From Echinarachnius parma (Eukaryota; Echinodermata; Echinoidea; Clypeasteroida; Echinarachniidae): DNA of 64,000 nt. Positions 1 through 10,989 of the stretch are shown piece by piece. Below the pieces are notes generated by a model. It searched no databases. It was not told the origin of the DNA and saw only the letters and a program-made list of their open reading frames with translations. Where the stretch lies: contig JBAMJV010001352.1 of NCBI GenBank assembly GCA_037951105.1, positions 213,030-277,029 of the forward strand. Reading direction: 5' to 3'. Position 1 is the first letter of the stretch; every line of letters begins with the position of its first letter. The translations under genes were made by a program, and so were the position numbers.

Positions 1-354
1 TGAGATAATTAAAAACTGTGAGTAAAATTTGAAAGAGCATACAATTTTAATGGCAGAATAAACTTCATTTGATCAAAATCGGTTCAGAAACGGCTGAAAT
101 ATCAATAAATATATCCGATCGGAATAAATCTGGGGCCAAGATTTATTCGATGATTTTTCAAAAAATGTATAAAATGCGTACACTTTTTCAAAAATGTTCA
201 AAATAGTTGTTGATAATATCTCTATTTAATCATTATTTCAACAATACATCACATGCATACTTTTGTATAAAAATGGTTGAAACCAATGCTTTTTTTAGAG
301 AGCGCCCTCTTGTGTTTGAAGTGCTCTTTTTGAATGACAACGGGCTTTTACTTA
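1..354 (+). mobile_element. TTAA MITE, copy 1, left part (window edge)
   Basis: Matches the inside of the complete MITEs at 42389-42926 and 62520-63066 (phrases such as GTTGAAACCAATG and AGAGCGCCCTCTTGTG). It is cut at the TA at 353-354 by the element at 355-4444, resumes at 4447-4539, and ends near 6602-6620 after a second insertion. The true left end lies outside the window. Confidence 0.75.
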
Positions 355-1377
355 CCGTACTGACCGGCGGAATCGCCGCAGCCGCGTAAACGCCGCATGC
401 CGACTTTGAGCATTGAAATTGAAAAAAAAAAGTGGAAGAAAAGTGCGCTAGGGAAACTGGCGACGAAAAAAGCGAGAAATAACGGCCGAAAACCAGAAAA
501 TTGGCAGGGAAAATTTGCCAAATTTAAGCAGGGAATCGGCGGCGCGTAAAATTTCTCGCAATCGCGCTATTTAACTGCCATGCACACCACTGGCGTACTG
601 GTGGGGGGGCTTGGGGGGGCGCTAGCCCCCCCAAATAAAATTTCAATCATGGCTTATATCTAATTCGATACCAGTGATTGAAAAAAAATGTATTTTTAAG
701 ACAAGATAACTCATATTTTACTTCATGTCAATTCAAATTTCCGCCCTAAGTATGCACCAGACTTAAAACATTGCAAACTCACCCTTACCGTGCACGGACC
801 CAATACCACCCTTCTCCCCCTCTCGGTCGCTCCACTCTCTCGGGAATAAGTCTTGTCTACGTCTAGAATTCTTTGTTCGTATTTTTGTATCATACATAAT
901 AAGGCTTTTGATGCACTGTTGAACTGTATAATATGTCACTTTGCTATCATTATTTTGGGGGTGCATATTCGATTTTTCTTTATGAAACAAATACAAACTC
1001 TTTTCCGGTTGGTTGAATCATGACGCACTTATAGTACTGTACTTATAGCCATGGCCCTGGGAAGCGTGGGTGCTGGGGGTGCTGCAGCACCCCCGGAAAT
1101 TTTTCAGGGGGTGCACAGCACCCCCTGCAAACATTTCTGTATGTTATATATCATTATGCTTCATTTACGAAATTGTCACACAGCCGACAGCCACAAATGA
1201 CGCTTTTTTGTTTCTTTTTGTTTTTACTTTGGGATAATTTGGATATATGCAAATTATGGTTAGACGATATTGGGCAGGAAGGTCAGCTTGCTACAACGTC
1301 TGTAAACTATTTAATCTTCACAAAGATCAATCACTCAGACGAACATATCACCAGACGGAAAATGCACCTTGACATTT

Positions 1378-3311
1378 CAGTGGCGGATCTACGGGGGGGG
1401 GGGGGGGGGGGGGATGGGGTTTAACCCCCCCCCCCCCCCCCCTTTGGGCTGCCAAGTGAAAATGTATCAGTGAAAAAAGTGAAATAGCAAAACAATTTGC
1501 CGCTTTGTGGCTAGCAGTGAAAAAAGTGAAAAAAAATCACTTACGGGGGTCCAAAATAGCCAAAAAATCGCCGCTTTGTGGTTATCAGTGTACAAAGTGA
1601 ACAAAAATCACATACGGGGGTCCAAAATAGCCACACAAAAATCGCAGCTTCGCGGCTATCAATGAAAAAAGTTAAACAAAATCACTTACGGGGGTTCAAA
1701 ATAGCAAAAAGAAAATCGCCGCTTCGCGGCTATCACTGAAAAAAGTTAACAAAAATCACTTACGGGGGTTCAAAATAGCAACAGAATTCGCTGCTTCGCG
1801 GCTAGCAGTGAAAAAAGTGAACAAAAATCACTTACGGGGGTTCAAAATAGCCCCCCAAAAAAATCGCCGCTTCGCGGCTATCACTGAAAAAAGTTAACAA
1901 AAATCACTCACAGGGGTTCAAAATAGCAACAAAATTCGCCGCTTCGCGGCTAGCAGTGAAAAAAGTGAACAAAAATCACTTACGGGGGTCCAAAATAGCC
2001 ACACAAAAATCGCAGCTTCGCGGCTATCAATGAAAAAAGTTTAACAAAATCACTTACGGGGGTTCAAAATAGCAAAAAGAAAATCGCCGCTTCGCGGCTA
2101 TCACTGAAAAAAGTTAACAAAAATCACTTAGGGGCGTTCAAAATAGCAACAAGAAAATCGCCGCTTCGCGGCTATCACTGAAAAAAGTTAACAAAAATCA
2201 CTCACAGGGGTTCAAAATAGCAACAAAATTCGCCGCTTCGCGGCTAGCAGTGAAAAAAGTGAACAAAAATCACTTACGGGGGTCCAAAATAGCCACACAA
2301 AAATCGCAGCTTCGCGGCTATCAATGAAAAAAGTTTAACAAAATCACTTACGGGGGTTCAAAATAGCAAAAAGAAAATCGCCGCTTCGCGGCTATCACTG
2401 AAAAAAGTTAACAAAAATCACTTAGGGGCGTTCAAAATAGCAACAAGAAAATCGCCGCTTCGCGGCTATCACTGAAAAAAGTTAACAAAAATCACTTACG
2501 GGGGTTCAAAATGCAACAGAATTCGCCGCTTCGCGGCTAGCAGTGAAAAAAGTGAACAAAAATCACTTACGGGGGTTCAAAATAGCCCCCCAAAAAAATC
2601 GCCGCTTCGCGGCTATCACTGAAAAAAGTTAACAAAAATCACTCACAGGGGTTCAAAATAGCAACAAAATTCCACGCTTCGCGGCTAGCAGTGAAAAAAG
2701 TGAACAAAAATCACTTACGGGGGTCCAAAATAGCCACACAAAAATCGCAGCTTCGCGGCTATCAATGAAAAAAGTTAAACAAAATCACTTACGGGGGTTC
2801 AAAATAGCAAAAAGAAAATCGCCGCTTCGCGGCTATCACTGAAAAAAGTTAACAAAAAACACTTAGGGGCGTTCAAAATAGCAACAAGAAAATCGCCGCT
2901 TCGCGGCTATCACTGAAAAAAGTTAACAAAAATCACTTACGGGGGTTCAAAATAGCAACAGAATTCGCCGCTTCGCGGCTAGCAGTGAAAAAAGTGAACA
3001 AAAATCACTTACGGGGGTTCAAAATAGCCCCCCCAAAAAATCGCCGCTTCGCGGCTATCACTGAAAAAAGTTAACAAAAATCACTCACAGGGGTTAAAAA
3101 TAGCAACAAAATTCGCCGCTTCGCGGCTAGCAGTGAAAAAAGTGAACAAAAATCACTTACGGGGGTTCAAAATAGCAACAAAAAATCCCCGCTTCGCGGC
3201 TATCACTGAAAAAAGTTTAACAAAATCACTTACGGGGGTTCAAAATAGCGACTCATGGACATCGTCATTGGGTCAAACCCCTCCCTTAGCAAAAAGCTAG
3301 ATCCGCCTCTG
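1378..3311. mobile_element. Inner element with CAGNGGCGGATCTA ends carrying a satellite array
   Basis: Left end CAGTGGCGGATCTACGGG, right end CTAGATCCGCCTCTG, an imperfect inverted repeat of the hAT type. No matching 8-bp target duplication is seen, so the ends may be altered. A G run and a C run (about 1392-1442) follow the left end; the satellite array fills the rest. Confidence 0.6.
1465..3248. repeat. 74-bp satellite array with about 295-bp higher-order period
   Basis: About 24 copies of a unit of 72-75 bp. Each has the hairpin CGCCGCTTCGCGGC and the conserved block CACTTACGGGGGTTCAAAAT. Variants (TAGCAGTG, TATCACTG, TATCAATG; GGGGTCC, GGGGTTC, GGGGCG) recur in a fixed order, so blocks of four units repeat, for example from 1927 and again from 2222. 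Confidence 0.9.
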
Positions 3312-3827
3312 ATAATGACAGAAAAAGACTGAAAGAAGGAGAAGAAGAAGAGGAATATAGGTATATATACGTATATATCTCAGCACCCCCGGTGAAAAAA
3401 ATCGTTCCCAGGGCCCTGCTTATAGCACTATATATTACATGTCGTCATGTCAGAATTACCTTTCTAAGTATGCATCAGATTGCACAGTTTCAAGTCAAAA
3501 AATGCAAAAGCTTCCTACCGTGGGAGGGGGACACCCCCTCCTACACCCTCCCCCGCTCAGTCGCTTCGCTTTTTGTCTTTATGAAACAAATAAAAAATCT
3601 TTTCTAGTCGGTAGAATCATGACGCACTTACCGACATTATAGTACATGTCGTCGAGTCAAAATTTCCTTTCTAGGTATGCATCAGATTGCACAGTTTTCA
3701 AGTCCAAAAATGCAAAAGCTCCCTACCGTGGGAGGGGGGACACCCCCCTCCCAACACCCCTCCCCCCCCCCCCCCCCCCCCCCCCCCCGCTCAGTCGCTT
3801 CGCTCCTTCGGGCTTGGTCGCTTCACT

Positions 3828-4047
3828 CCCTTGCACAAATTTGTTAAGCCCCCCCAAAAGTTTTGGCTCATTACGCCACTGTACAAAAATCACTTACGGG
3901 GGTTCAAAATAGCAACAGAATTCGCCGCTTCGCGGCTAGCAGTGAAAAAAGTGAACAAAAATCACTTACGGGGGTTCAAAATAGCCCCCCACTCCCTTGC
4001 ACAAATTTGTTAAGCCCCCCCAAAAGTTTTGGCTCATTACGCCACTG
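3828..4047. repeat. 58-bp duplicated element end flanking 1.4 satellite units
   Basis: The last 58 bp of the hAT-like element (from ACTCCCTTGCACAAATTTG to CGCCACTG) occurs twice, at about 3829-3886 and 3990-4047. Between them lies about 103 bp of the 74-bp satellite. Confidence 0.8.
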
Positions 4048-4539
4048 ATGCACACTGTATGCAAGCTATGAGTTACGATGTACCATCTCGATCAAAATGT
4101 CCGAACCGTACTCTAACGTACCTACCCCTACTGTACTGCACTGTACTACAGAGAACCGTATACTACTGTGCAATGCAATGCATCCATAACGCATAAATAT
4201 CAGCAAAAAAGGTGAGAAACTATTCTAGGCCAGGGTAAACGTAGACAATTTGGCTTTATAATGTTTTATCACGCAATACAATACAGTACAGTGCAATACA
4301 ACAAATAGTGCACACCTGCTGAAATGTGTTGTTTTGAGACCGGTGAAAAGTGAAAATTTGACTATCGCCGCGTACGCGCCGCACCCCAACTTTGCGGGTT
4401 TTTTTCAAGGAAAAAGTATGCGGCGATTACGCCGGTCAGTACGGTAGTCTTTTGTAGTACATTTTCTATACCTTTCGAGCATGGTGGAGTTATAACTATT
4501 AGTTTGTTATGTTATTGTGCAGGTTTTGGTTACTAATAG

Positions 4540-6601
4540 CCTAGTCACACCGCAAGACCGAACCCAGACCGACACCAAACCGAACTAAATTACAAATTTC
4601 CGCTTTTAAATATCCGGCTCCGACAAGAGACCGAACTGGGGCAAGCAGTCACACCAAAATCATTCGGTCTTCTATTCATCGCATGAATTCGGTTTGCATT
4701 CGGCCGAATCAAGACCGATACGACCCCGATAATATTTGAATGGACCCCGACATAAAACCGACCATTCCGAACTCACATGGAACGCAGCCCGAATTCATCC
4801 CACTAGTATAAATAAGACACTTGGGTTTACTCTATCTGAACGATAATCTTTTTCCCAACTCAACATTACGAACATGATTGTTTGCGAATTTTTGTCCGAC
4901 TTATGTTTTATTACAATCATATTCTTTGTCAAAGTACAGGATGAAGTAATCTTGAACTTAAACATGTTAAATGAAACAACATATGACTTGTGCTTGGAGG
5001 GAGCTGGCTATATTATGTGTGTTGCTTCTTTTGAAAGTGAAATTATGGAATATTTCACAGAATATTATAATCCCATTATAATCACATTATATATTTCTGG
5101 TCAGTTTATTTATGTGTTTGAATCAATTATGTAAAAAAGCTGCATCACTTCGGTGATCCCTCGCATATATATCACAAAGTTGATTTATATCCTTCTGGTT
5201 TATGTGAGGTTTATAATAGCTTCTGACCACTCGAGCAATGAAAATTAAGGGGTTTCAGGGACGAGCGCCGTACTGTTTTTTAAATTTTATATAACTCAGT
5301 CGGTAAGAGTACCGGACCAGCAATCCGGAGGTCCCGGGTTCGAATCCCGTTGAAATCCCATTATCTTTGCTCTCTTCAATCACATTTTATATATCTGGTC
5401 AGTTTCTTTATTTGAATTGAATATTATAATGATAGAAATAAACAAGACTGGTCATTAAACAGCAGTAATGTTTTATCTGAATAGTGATGTTGTATGTTTA
5501 AACTTGTGTCTACTTAAATTCTAGACTCATACAATAAAGGATCGTTTAGCAATATCCACAACTTCCATTTTTTTGTTTCCACATACATCGTTGTATTCAT
5601 ATCACGGATTTAAGAAGGTTTTGGTTTTCAAAACGCCTAAGTGGTTATGATGTATGGTTGAAGTATTTAAATTTCAAAAATCTCTATTGTAGAATTCCAA
5701 CCGTGAATGAAGTTGGAGTAATAGGCGAGTTGCACATTACTCGGTCACATGACATGTCATTACCTCGAAATGTTCACACATAATTCATATCAGCTGATCA
5801 GTGGACGTTCATTCTTCAAAGTAATCATGAACATACATAAAGTAATAATTGTATACGAGGTCCACTCATAAAATGAAAATTGTATATGTCATGGAAATCA
5901 AATATAAATATCTTTCAAGTATGACACCCCCATAATTATCGACTCTCTAACATGCTACTTACAAAAATAGACATGTTGGGTTGATACATATTATTGTTTT
6001 TAGTTCTTTTCTAAACAAATTTCTTGACTAGAATTATATTCATAGCACGGCTCAAAGCAATAGAGGATACATTTTTTTTCCAGAAAAAAATATAGGTAAA
6101 TATGCCCAAGATATCGACCCTCTTCCAAATACCGGATGTGCTCAAGTAGGTAAATATCGCATTGCTCGAGGGCTATTCGGTCTTGATTCGGTTTGGTATC
6201 GGTGAAGTTGCGGGCATCATTTGGGTACAAAATTTCCATTCTTTTTTCTTGCGGTTTCAGTCGGCCGAATCCAAATGGCATCAGAACCGAACCCAGCCCG
6301 AATTTTCACCCCGACACCAGATGGAATCCACTCCGAATCCTCCCCGCATTCCCCGAACCGTCCCCGACACGACCCCGACACGTCCCCGCAAGCTCCCCGA
6401 TAATTTGTCGGAGTGAGTTATTTCAAGCACGCTCGAAAGAACCCACTCCAACAATTCGGAGTCCGAACTGGACCTCGACAAGAGACCGACAATTCCGATA
6501 CCACTTCGACACCAAACCGCTAGCACCCCGAACGTCCCCGCAACGTCCCCGAATTATTCGGTCTCGTGTCGGTCTGGGTTCGGTCTTGCGGTGTGACTGG
6601 G
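4540..6601. mobile_element. Palindromic-ended DNA element, CCYAGTCACACCGCAAG termini
   Basis: Left end CCTAGTCACACCGCAAGACC, right end (minus strand) CCCAGTCACACCGCAAGACC. Both arms are several hundred bases of GACCGA/CCCCGA-rich sequence. It interrupts the MITE that starts at position 1. The middle (4830-6150) is AT-rich with no convincing gene; the 86-codon open frame at 4874-5134 has no recognisable domain. Confidence 0.65.
5284..5357 (+). repeat. tRNA-derived SINE-like segment
   Basis: Folds as tRNA D, anticodon and T arms: D stem ACTC/GAGT, anticodon stem CCGGA/TCCGG with loop CCAGCAA, and T loop TTCGAAT closed by CGGG/CCCG. Both internal pol III boxes are present (B box GGTTCGAATCC). 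No acceptor stem pairs, so it is a tRNA pseudogene or SINE head. Related direct repeats of about 45 bp (containing TCTGGTCAGTTT) lie at 5073-5116 and 5370-5415. Confidence 0.5.
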
Positions 6602-6620
6602 TAAACTGTACTACCCCCAG
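6602..6620 (+). mobile_element. TTAA MITE copy 1, right end remnant
   Basis: AAACTGTACTACCCC matches the right terminus of the complete MITE at 42389-42926. It closes the copy that starts at position 1. Confidence 0.5.
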
Positions 6621-6629
6621 TGGTTAAAC

Positions 6630-7272
6630 TTATGGAATAATTGTGGGGCCCCACAAGCTCTGCTTTTTACATAGGCCTCCTCCGCACGTTAGTTTTATTC
6701 ATTATGATTTAAACAAATTAAATAGATATTTAATTTTGATTAATTTAGTATTTTGTATACATTGGTTCATTGTGGTACAATATTTGATTTTGTTAATTTG
6801 TTCATACCATTGTACTTTGTATATAATTCTGTTGAAAAAGTGTGGAAAAATATATTAAATATATCAATATCATATATATATTACAAATGGTTATGTTTAT
6901 GGATATTTCAGCCATTTCTGAACCGATTTTGATCAAATAAAGTTTATTCTGTCATTAAAATTGTATGCTCTTTCAAAGTTGACCCTCAGTTTTTCATTAT
7001 CTGACAAAAGAATTATGTTGTGTAAGCCCTCTATAGAGTACCGAAGTAGTGACGTCACATGCTTTTGTTATGGCATAGTAATGGTTCTGAACAACTTGTC
7101 CTTTCATACTGGCATTTTGTAGTGGGTCGGAGCCGGACGATTGCCTTCTTAGCAACCGCTAAATCACCAATTCATTGCCTGCCTGACATTGTTTAGAACC
7201 ATTACCCATGGCAATGAATAGCTCTGACGTCACACTTCGGTACTCTATACCAAAACTCAACTATCCTTTTAA
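6630..7272 (-). mobile_element. TTAA MITE copy 2, truncated, reverse orientation
   Basis: Carries the family phrases TTTCAGCCATTTCTGAACCG, GTATGCTCTTTCAAAG and the terminal CCAAAACTCAACTATCC. It is interrupted by the small element at 7036-7245. The far half of the family sequence is missing. Confidence 0.7.
7036..7245. mobile_element. 210-bp MITE with GAGTACCGAAGT ends
   Basis: Inverted ends GAGTACCGAAGT and ACTTCGGTACTC, followed inward by GTGACGTCA and TGACGTCAC. TATA flanks both sides (7032-7035, 7246-7249), and the host MITE reads through the join. This fits a Tc1/mariner-type TA target. It has no coding capacity. Confidence 0.8.
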
Positions 7273-7829
7273 AAGCTTGAATAGCTAATCTTGATGTATG
7301 TTTTTCTCAATAAAAGATTTTCCATCCAGACCAAACCAGTCACTTTCTCCATGTAATGGGAAATATGCCGTCAAGATTTCTTTTATTGGCAAACCCGTAG
7401 TGTTTACGTTTTGGGGACTGCATTGCCATGAACCGTCACACATAATTATGATCAAGGCGATCGAAGACAAAAAAAACATTATCACCTTGGGAATGTTGGG
7501 AGCATGTAAAGTGAAAATCTTCTTCCTATTGTTTAGTGTATTCTTGTTATAACTTGTATTACTTGTTGTTGTAATGACCCTCTTTTCATGATTCCTCACT
7601 GCATTCTCGGTGGTAAACATTCATCAAAATAATCAATAATCAATAATCAATAATGATTTATTTTTTTACTTTCTTGGTAAATGATTAAGTTTGCTGGCAG
7701 GGGATAGTTAATTTCTCGTCAAACTCACGTTTATAAACTAAATGCGTACATTGTAATGGAAACTCTCAATTATAAGTCGACCACGTTTGAATTTTTAACG
7801 CTTTTTTAATTTTTAATTTTTTATAGAAG
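7273..7829. other. AT-rich gap, no gene seen
   Basis: Contains a short tandem of ATAATCA units (about 7627-7655). The open frames here have no recognisable protein features. Confidence 0.5.
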
Positions 7830-8178
7830 GCTGTTTTCATTCAAGGCGCAACCGTTAACGGGATCTAGTAACTTTGTTGCTGTTTTCATTCAAGGCGCAA
7901 CCGTTAACGAGATCTAGTAACTTTGTTGCTGTTTTCATCCAAGGCGCAACCGTTAACGGGATCTAGTAACTTTGTTGCTGTTTTCATTCAAGGCGCAACC
8001 GTTAACGGGATCTAGTAACTTTGTTGCTGTTTTCATTCAAGGCGCAACCGTTAACGGGATCTAGTAACTTTGTTGCTGTTTTCATTCAAGGCGCAACCGT
8101 TAACGGGATCTAGTAACTTTGTTGCTGTTTTCATTCAAGGCGCAACCGTTAACGGGATCTAGTAACTTTGTTGCTGTT
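7830..8178. repeat. 49-bp tandem repeat, 7 copies
   Basis: Seven near-identical units containing CAAGGCGCAACCGTTAACG and GATCTAGTAACTTTGTTGCT. The few variants (TTC/TCC before AAGG, GGG/GAG) are single bases, so the array is young. It ends 115 bp before the acceptor of exon 1. Confidence 0.95.
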
Positions 8179-8293
8179 GCGGGATCTACTTTAACATGGT
8201 TTGTTTTACATGTGATATTTGATTTAAAGAGATTATTTCAAGTCGTATTTAACGAATCGGAACTGTTCCCTTTCCCATGTTTTCATTCTGTAG

Positions 8294-8424
8294 GACTGCC
8301 CACTGCTCTGGAAGTTGATATTATGGCGAGCAATCGGCTTTCTCCAGATCAGGAATTATGGAATGGCGTCCTACAAATAGTTAAAAAGAAGAAAATAGTC
8401 AGTGTGAAGAGTCGGTCAAAGGAT
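8294..8424 (+). CDS. Exon 1 of 9, PH/PDZ adaptor-like gene (start codon exon)
   Basis: First recognised exon of a gene running to 37404. A pyrimidine-rich acceptor ends in TTCTGTAG at 8293 and a strong donor GTGAGT follows at 8425. The ATG at 8323 has A at -3 and G at +4, so I take it as the start (residues 1-34). Upstream bases in the exon are also open and an earlier 5' exon must exist, so a longer N terminus is possible. The nine exons join in one frame to about 595 aa: PH-like domain about 13-127, Tyr/Pro-rich region about 139-364, PDZ-like modules about 365-458 and 460-560. This exon gives the first PH strand (ELWNGVLQI) and a lysine-rich stretch that could contact phosphoinositides. The family-level role, a membrane-linked scaffold, is inferred. 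No named orthologue was recognised; GAB/DOK-type adaptors share the PH plus tyrosine layout but not the PDZ end. Confidence 0.75.
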
Positions 8425-9422
8425 GTGAGTATAATACGTTACTTTGATAAAAACTAGTAGTACTAATACTACCAATAATAGTAATAATGATAATAATATA
8501 CTAAAAGAAATATTAGTACAAGGCAAGTTCAAGTTCAATTTAATTCCATGCTCCATAAGGAAATTTGTTGTGTTACATGCAATGAAGAAAACAACATATT
8601 TATAACAGTGCATGCATATATGTAAATCATAGGTCTATTGATAGATTCTTCACTAAATTATCGTAATATGTTTAAAACGGGGAAGGTGCCCACAAGGCTT
8701 AAGAAATAATGTTTACATAATTACATACAAATATTAATATATATTTGGATTGTATTAGTAATTTTATGTGTCCAGAAAGAATATCTATATATCGGAATTT
8801 ATCATATTAAATTCATTCCATTTCATTTCCATGATCATCAATTTCTATATTTAAAAATATCAAATTTGTTTATGGTAAACACATAATCTATGAAAATATT
8901 TTATACCCTATTTATGCAGAATTAAATGTCCTATCTGTATCACTATTCATATTATTTACATCATCAGCACCATCAGCCCCTTTCATATGTATCTTATTCA
9001 TACTCATTTTGTTTTCTCTATATTACAACCAAAACATAGTTTAACATACTTTTACTCACACATAATATATAACGAAATATTCACGCAATTATACACCATT
9101 CGTTGTAAAAAAAAAACACAATAATTTCATATGTTTTCATTAATTTCATGAACATAGTCCATAAATCTGTAATTAACTATTATTTGGTGTTCAAATTGTG
9201 TAGTTGCATGTGCATGTTTATACAATAAATAAACCAGAAGCTAACAGAAGCTGATATTGTTCATAGAAAATCAATGTATAACCTAATTTTGTACATAATT
9301 CTAGACTATATTCCATTCTATCGAGATCGAAATGCAAACTCAAAAACAAAAGCGTTTGCAATATTGAAACTCAAGGAAACATTTATGTGAACAATATATA
9401 TTTCAAGTCATGCAGGTCGGTT
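8425..9422. other. Start of intron 1, AT-rich
   Basis: No exon, gene or clear mobile element end recognised. Short trinucleotide-like runs of AATA/ATAATG lie near 8460-8505. Confidence 0.5.
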
Positions 9423-9813
9423 AATTAAACGGGTGCGGTTCGTTATTCCGAAGGTTCGTTATTCCGAACACGCAAATTTCCTATACCTGAGTGTTCGTTA
9501 ATCCGAAAATGAAATAGGGTTCGTTAATCCGAACATTTGTTGCATTATTCCGAAGGTTCGTTATTCCGATGGTTCGTTATTCCGAAGGTTCGCTATTCCT
9601 AAAATGAAATCGGGTTCGTTATTCCGAAGGTTCGTTATTCCGAAGGTTCGCTATTCCTAAAATGAAATCGGGTTCGTTATTCCGAAGGTTCGTTATTCCG
9701 AAGGTTCGTTATTCCGAAGGTTCGCTATTCCTAAAATGAAATCGGGTTCGTTATTCCGAAGGTTCGTTAGTCCGAAAATGAATTAGGGTTCGTTAATCCG
9801 AAAATGAAATAGG

Positions 9814-9848
9814 GTGTGTGTGCGTGTGTGTGTGTGTTTGTGTGTGTG

Positions 9849-9929
<81 letters not shown>

Positions 9930-9930
9930 C
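9814..9930. repeat. GT/TG microsatellite
   Basis: More than 50 TG dinucleotides with a few interruptions. It is followed at once by CACTGGCGTAGTGG and a G run (9948-9968) of the homopolymer-type transposon end. Confidence 0.95.
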
Positions 9931-10008
9931 GCACTGGCGTAGTGGTGGGGGGGGGGGGGGGGGGGGGGTGTCATGGGCCCCCCCTCCCAAATCAATTTAA
10001 ATCATTAA

Positions 10009-10947
10009 AGGCCCAGTCCCATACTGACGATTTTCAGGGCGACTCGCAACGACTCGCAACGATTTACTAGAACGAATCGACTCGATTTAGCCACGATTTA
10101 ACAACGAATTGGGAAGAATTGTACGGCGACTCAAGACGAATATTCGTTCTTCGTCGTTGTTCGACGAGTCAGCTCGTCCTTCTTTTGTCTTTAACCATTG
10201 CGGTAGAAAAATCGTGGCAGAAAAAAAGTTGTGGTCCCATAGTGGCGATTTTTGCGGCGACTCGCAACGAATTATCATTCGTGGAGAAAATCGCTTGAGT
10301 CGTCGTGAGTCGTTGTAGTTCGTTGCGAGTCGTTGTAATTCGTTCTGCGAACCGTTGCGCATCACGAAGAACGCCATGAATCGTGTTAGCACAACGAATG
10401 TTTTGGGAGTTCAAAACTATCGCCATGTCGCGACGATTTCCTTTCATTCTTTTTAATGGAACAATAGGGCAGTGCACCATATGAAACAATCGGACTTGTT
10501 TGAGTCAGTTTCATGGGCGTAGATCTGTCATTAATACAATTCAAACAGGCGGGATGATCTATTCATTCACCCCCTCCCCCTCTCGTGATGAATAGGTATT
10601 ACGTAAGTCTCTACGCCCATAGTCAGTTCAAAAAACGGAAAGCGGCGATCTTCACAACGAAGCGATACGAGTCCCAACGAATTGCAACGATGTGGAAACG
10701 ACTTGACACGAATATGCAACGGTAAATACAATGATTTTTTGTGAAATCGTCGTGGTGTGGCGATTGTTTTGAACAGTTGAAGACTGGCGATTTTGGCTCC
10801 GCTTTCACGATTTTCTTCACGATGCGCAACGGTTTTGGGGGAAGAACCGATACGATGTAACACGATGCAACACGACCTAAGCGATTTTCTCGACGAATGT
10901 CAAATCGTTGCGATTCGCCGTGAAAATCGTCAGTATGGGACTGGGCC
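10009..10947. mobile_element. TTAA-flanked element, AGGCCCAGTCCCATACTGACG ends
   Basis: Inverted ends of about 30 bp: AGGCCCAGTCCCATACTG on the left and CAGTATGGGACTGGGCC on the right. TTAA occurs on both sides (10005-10008, 10948-10951), one base closer on the right. The interior is built of many diverged copies of GACTCGCAACGA in both directions. A TTAA target suggests a piggyBac-type element; no transposase is present. Confidence 0.75.
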
Positions 10948-10989
10948 TTAATAAAGCATAAACATGCATGCATGAAGAAATCATGAACA

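Larger units (their letters stand above)
1050..3418. mobile_element. hAT-like element with GGCCCTGGGAA ends
   Basis: Starts CATGGCCCTGGGAA and ends TTCCCAGGGCCCTG. An exact 8-bp target duplication CTTATAGC occupies 1042-1049 and 3419-3426. Its own sequence is about 430 bp, with repeated GGGGGTGC/GCACCCCC. The rest is the inner element 1378-3311. Confidence 0.8.
588..4047. mobile_element. hAT-like nonautonomous element (CACTGGCGTA ends)
   Basis: Begins CACTGGCGTACTGG and ends TTACGCCACTG, with an exact 8-bp target duplication ATGCACAC at 580-587 and 4048-4055. An 8-bp duplication with CA..TG ends fits the hAT superfamily. No coding capacity. Inside are units of about 190 bp (around 3440-3640 and 3640-3830, with a decayed one at 745-1040) having the phrases GCATCAGATTGCACAG and CGCTCAGTCGCTTCGCT, and a 32-base C run near 3758-3788. 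Confidence 0.75.
355..4444. mobile_element. TA-flanked DNA transposon holding nested insertions
   Basis: Terminal inverted repeats begin CCGTACTGACCGGCG and end CGCCGGTCAGTACGG. TA flanks both sides (353-354 and 4445-4446), and the host MITE reads across the gap, so this is an insertion with a TA target duplication. That is typical of Tc1/mariner-like and some other superfamilies; no transposase is visible. Own sequence is limited to about 355-580 and 4056-4444; the rest is nested elements. The outer parts are rich in CGCCGC/GCGGCG. Confidence 0.7.

Noticed and set aside
1465..3248. CRISPR-like array
   Set aside because: The spacers are not unique; whole 74-bp units repeat with a higher-order pattern, and the DNA is eukaryotic with no cas genes.
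1378..3311. 8-bp target duplication for the innermost element
   Set aside because: Flanks TGACATTT and ATAATGAC do not match, so only the inverted ends support it.
4874..5134. 86-codon open frame as a transposon gene
   Set aside because: No start context or domain, AT-rich, and confined to a noncoding element centre.
5284..5357. Functional tRNA gene
   Set aside because: D, anticodon and T arms pair but the acceptor stem does not, and position 33 is C in place of the near-universal U.
7830..8178. CRISPR-like or coding repeat
   Set aside because: Head-to-tail identical 49-bp units without spacers; the open frame through it is a by-product.
9783..10000. Open frames encoding Thr-His or Cys-Val runs
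   Set aside because: They are translations of the GT microsatellite and the G run.
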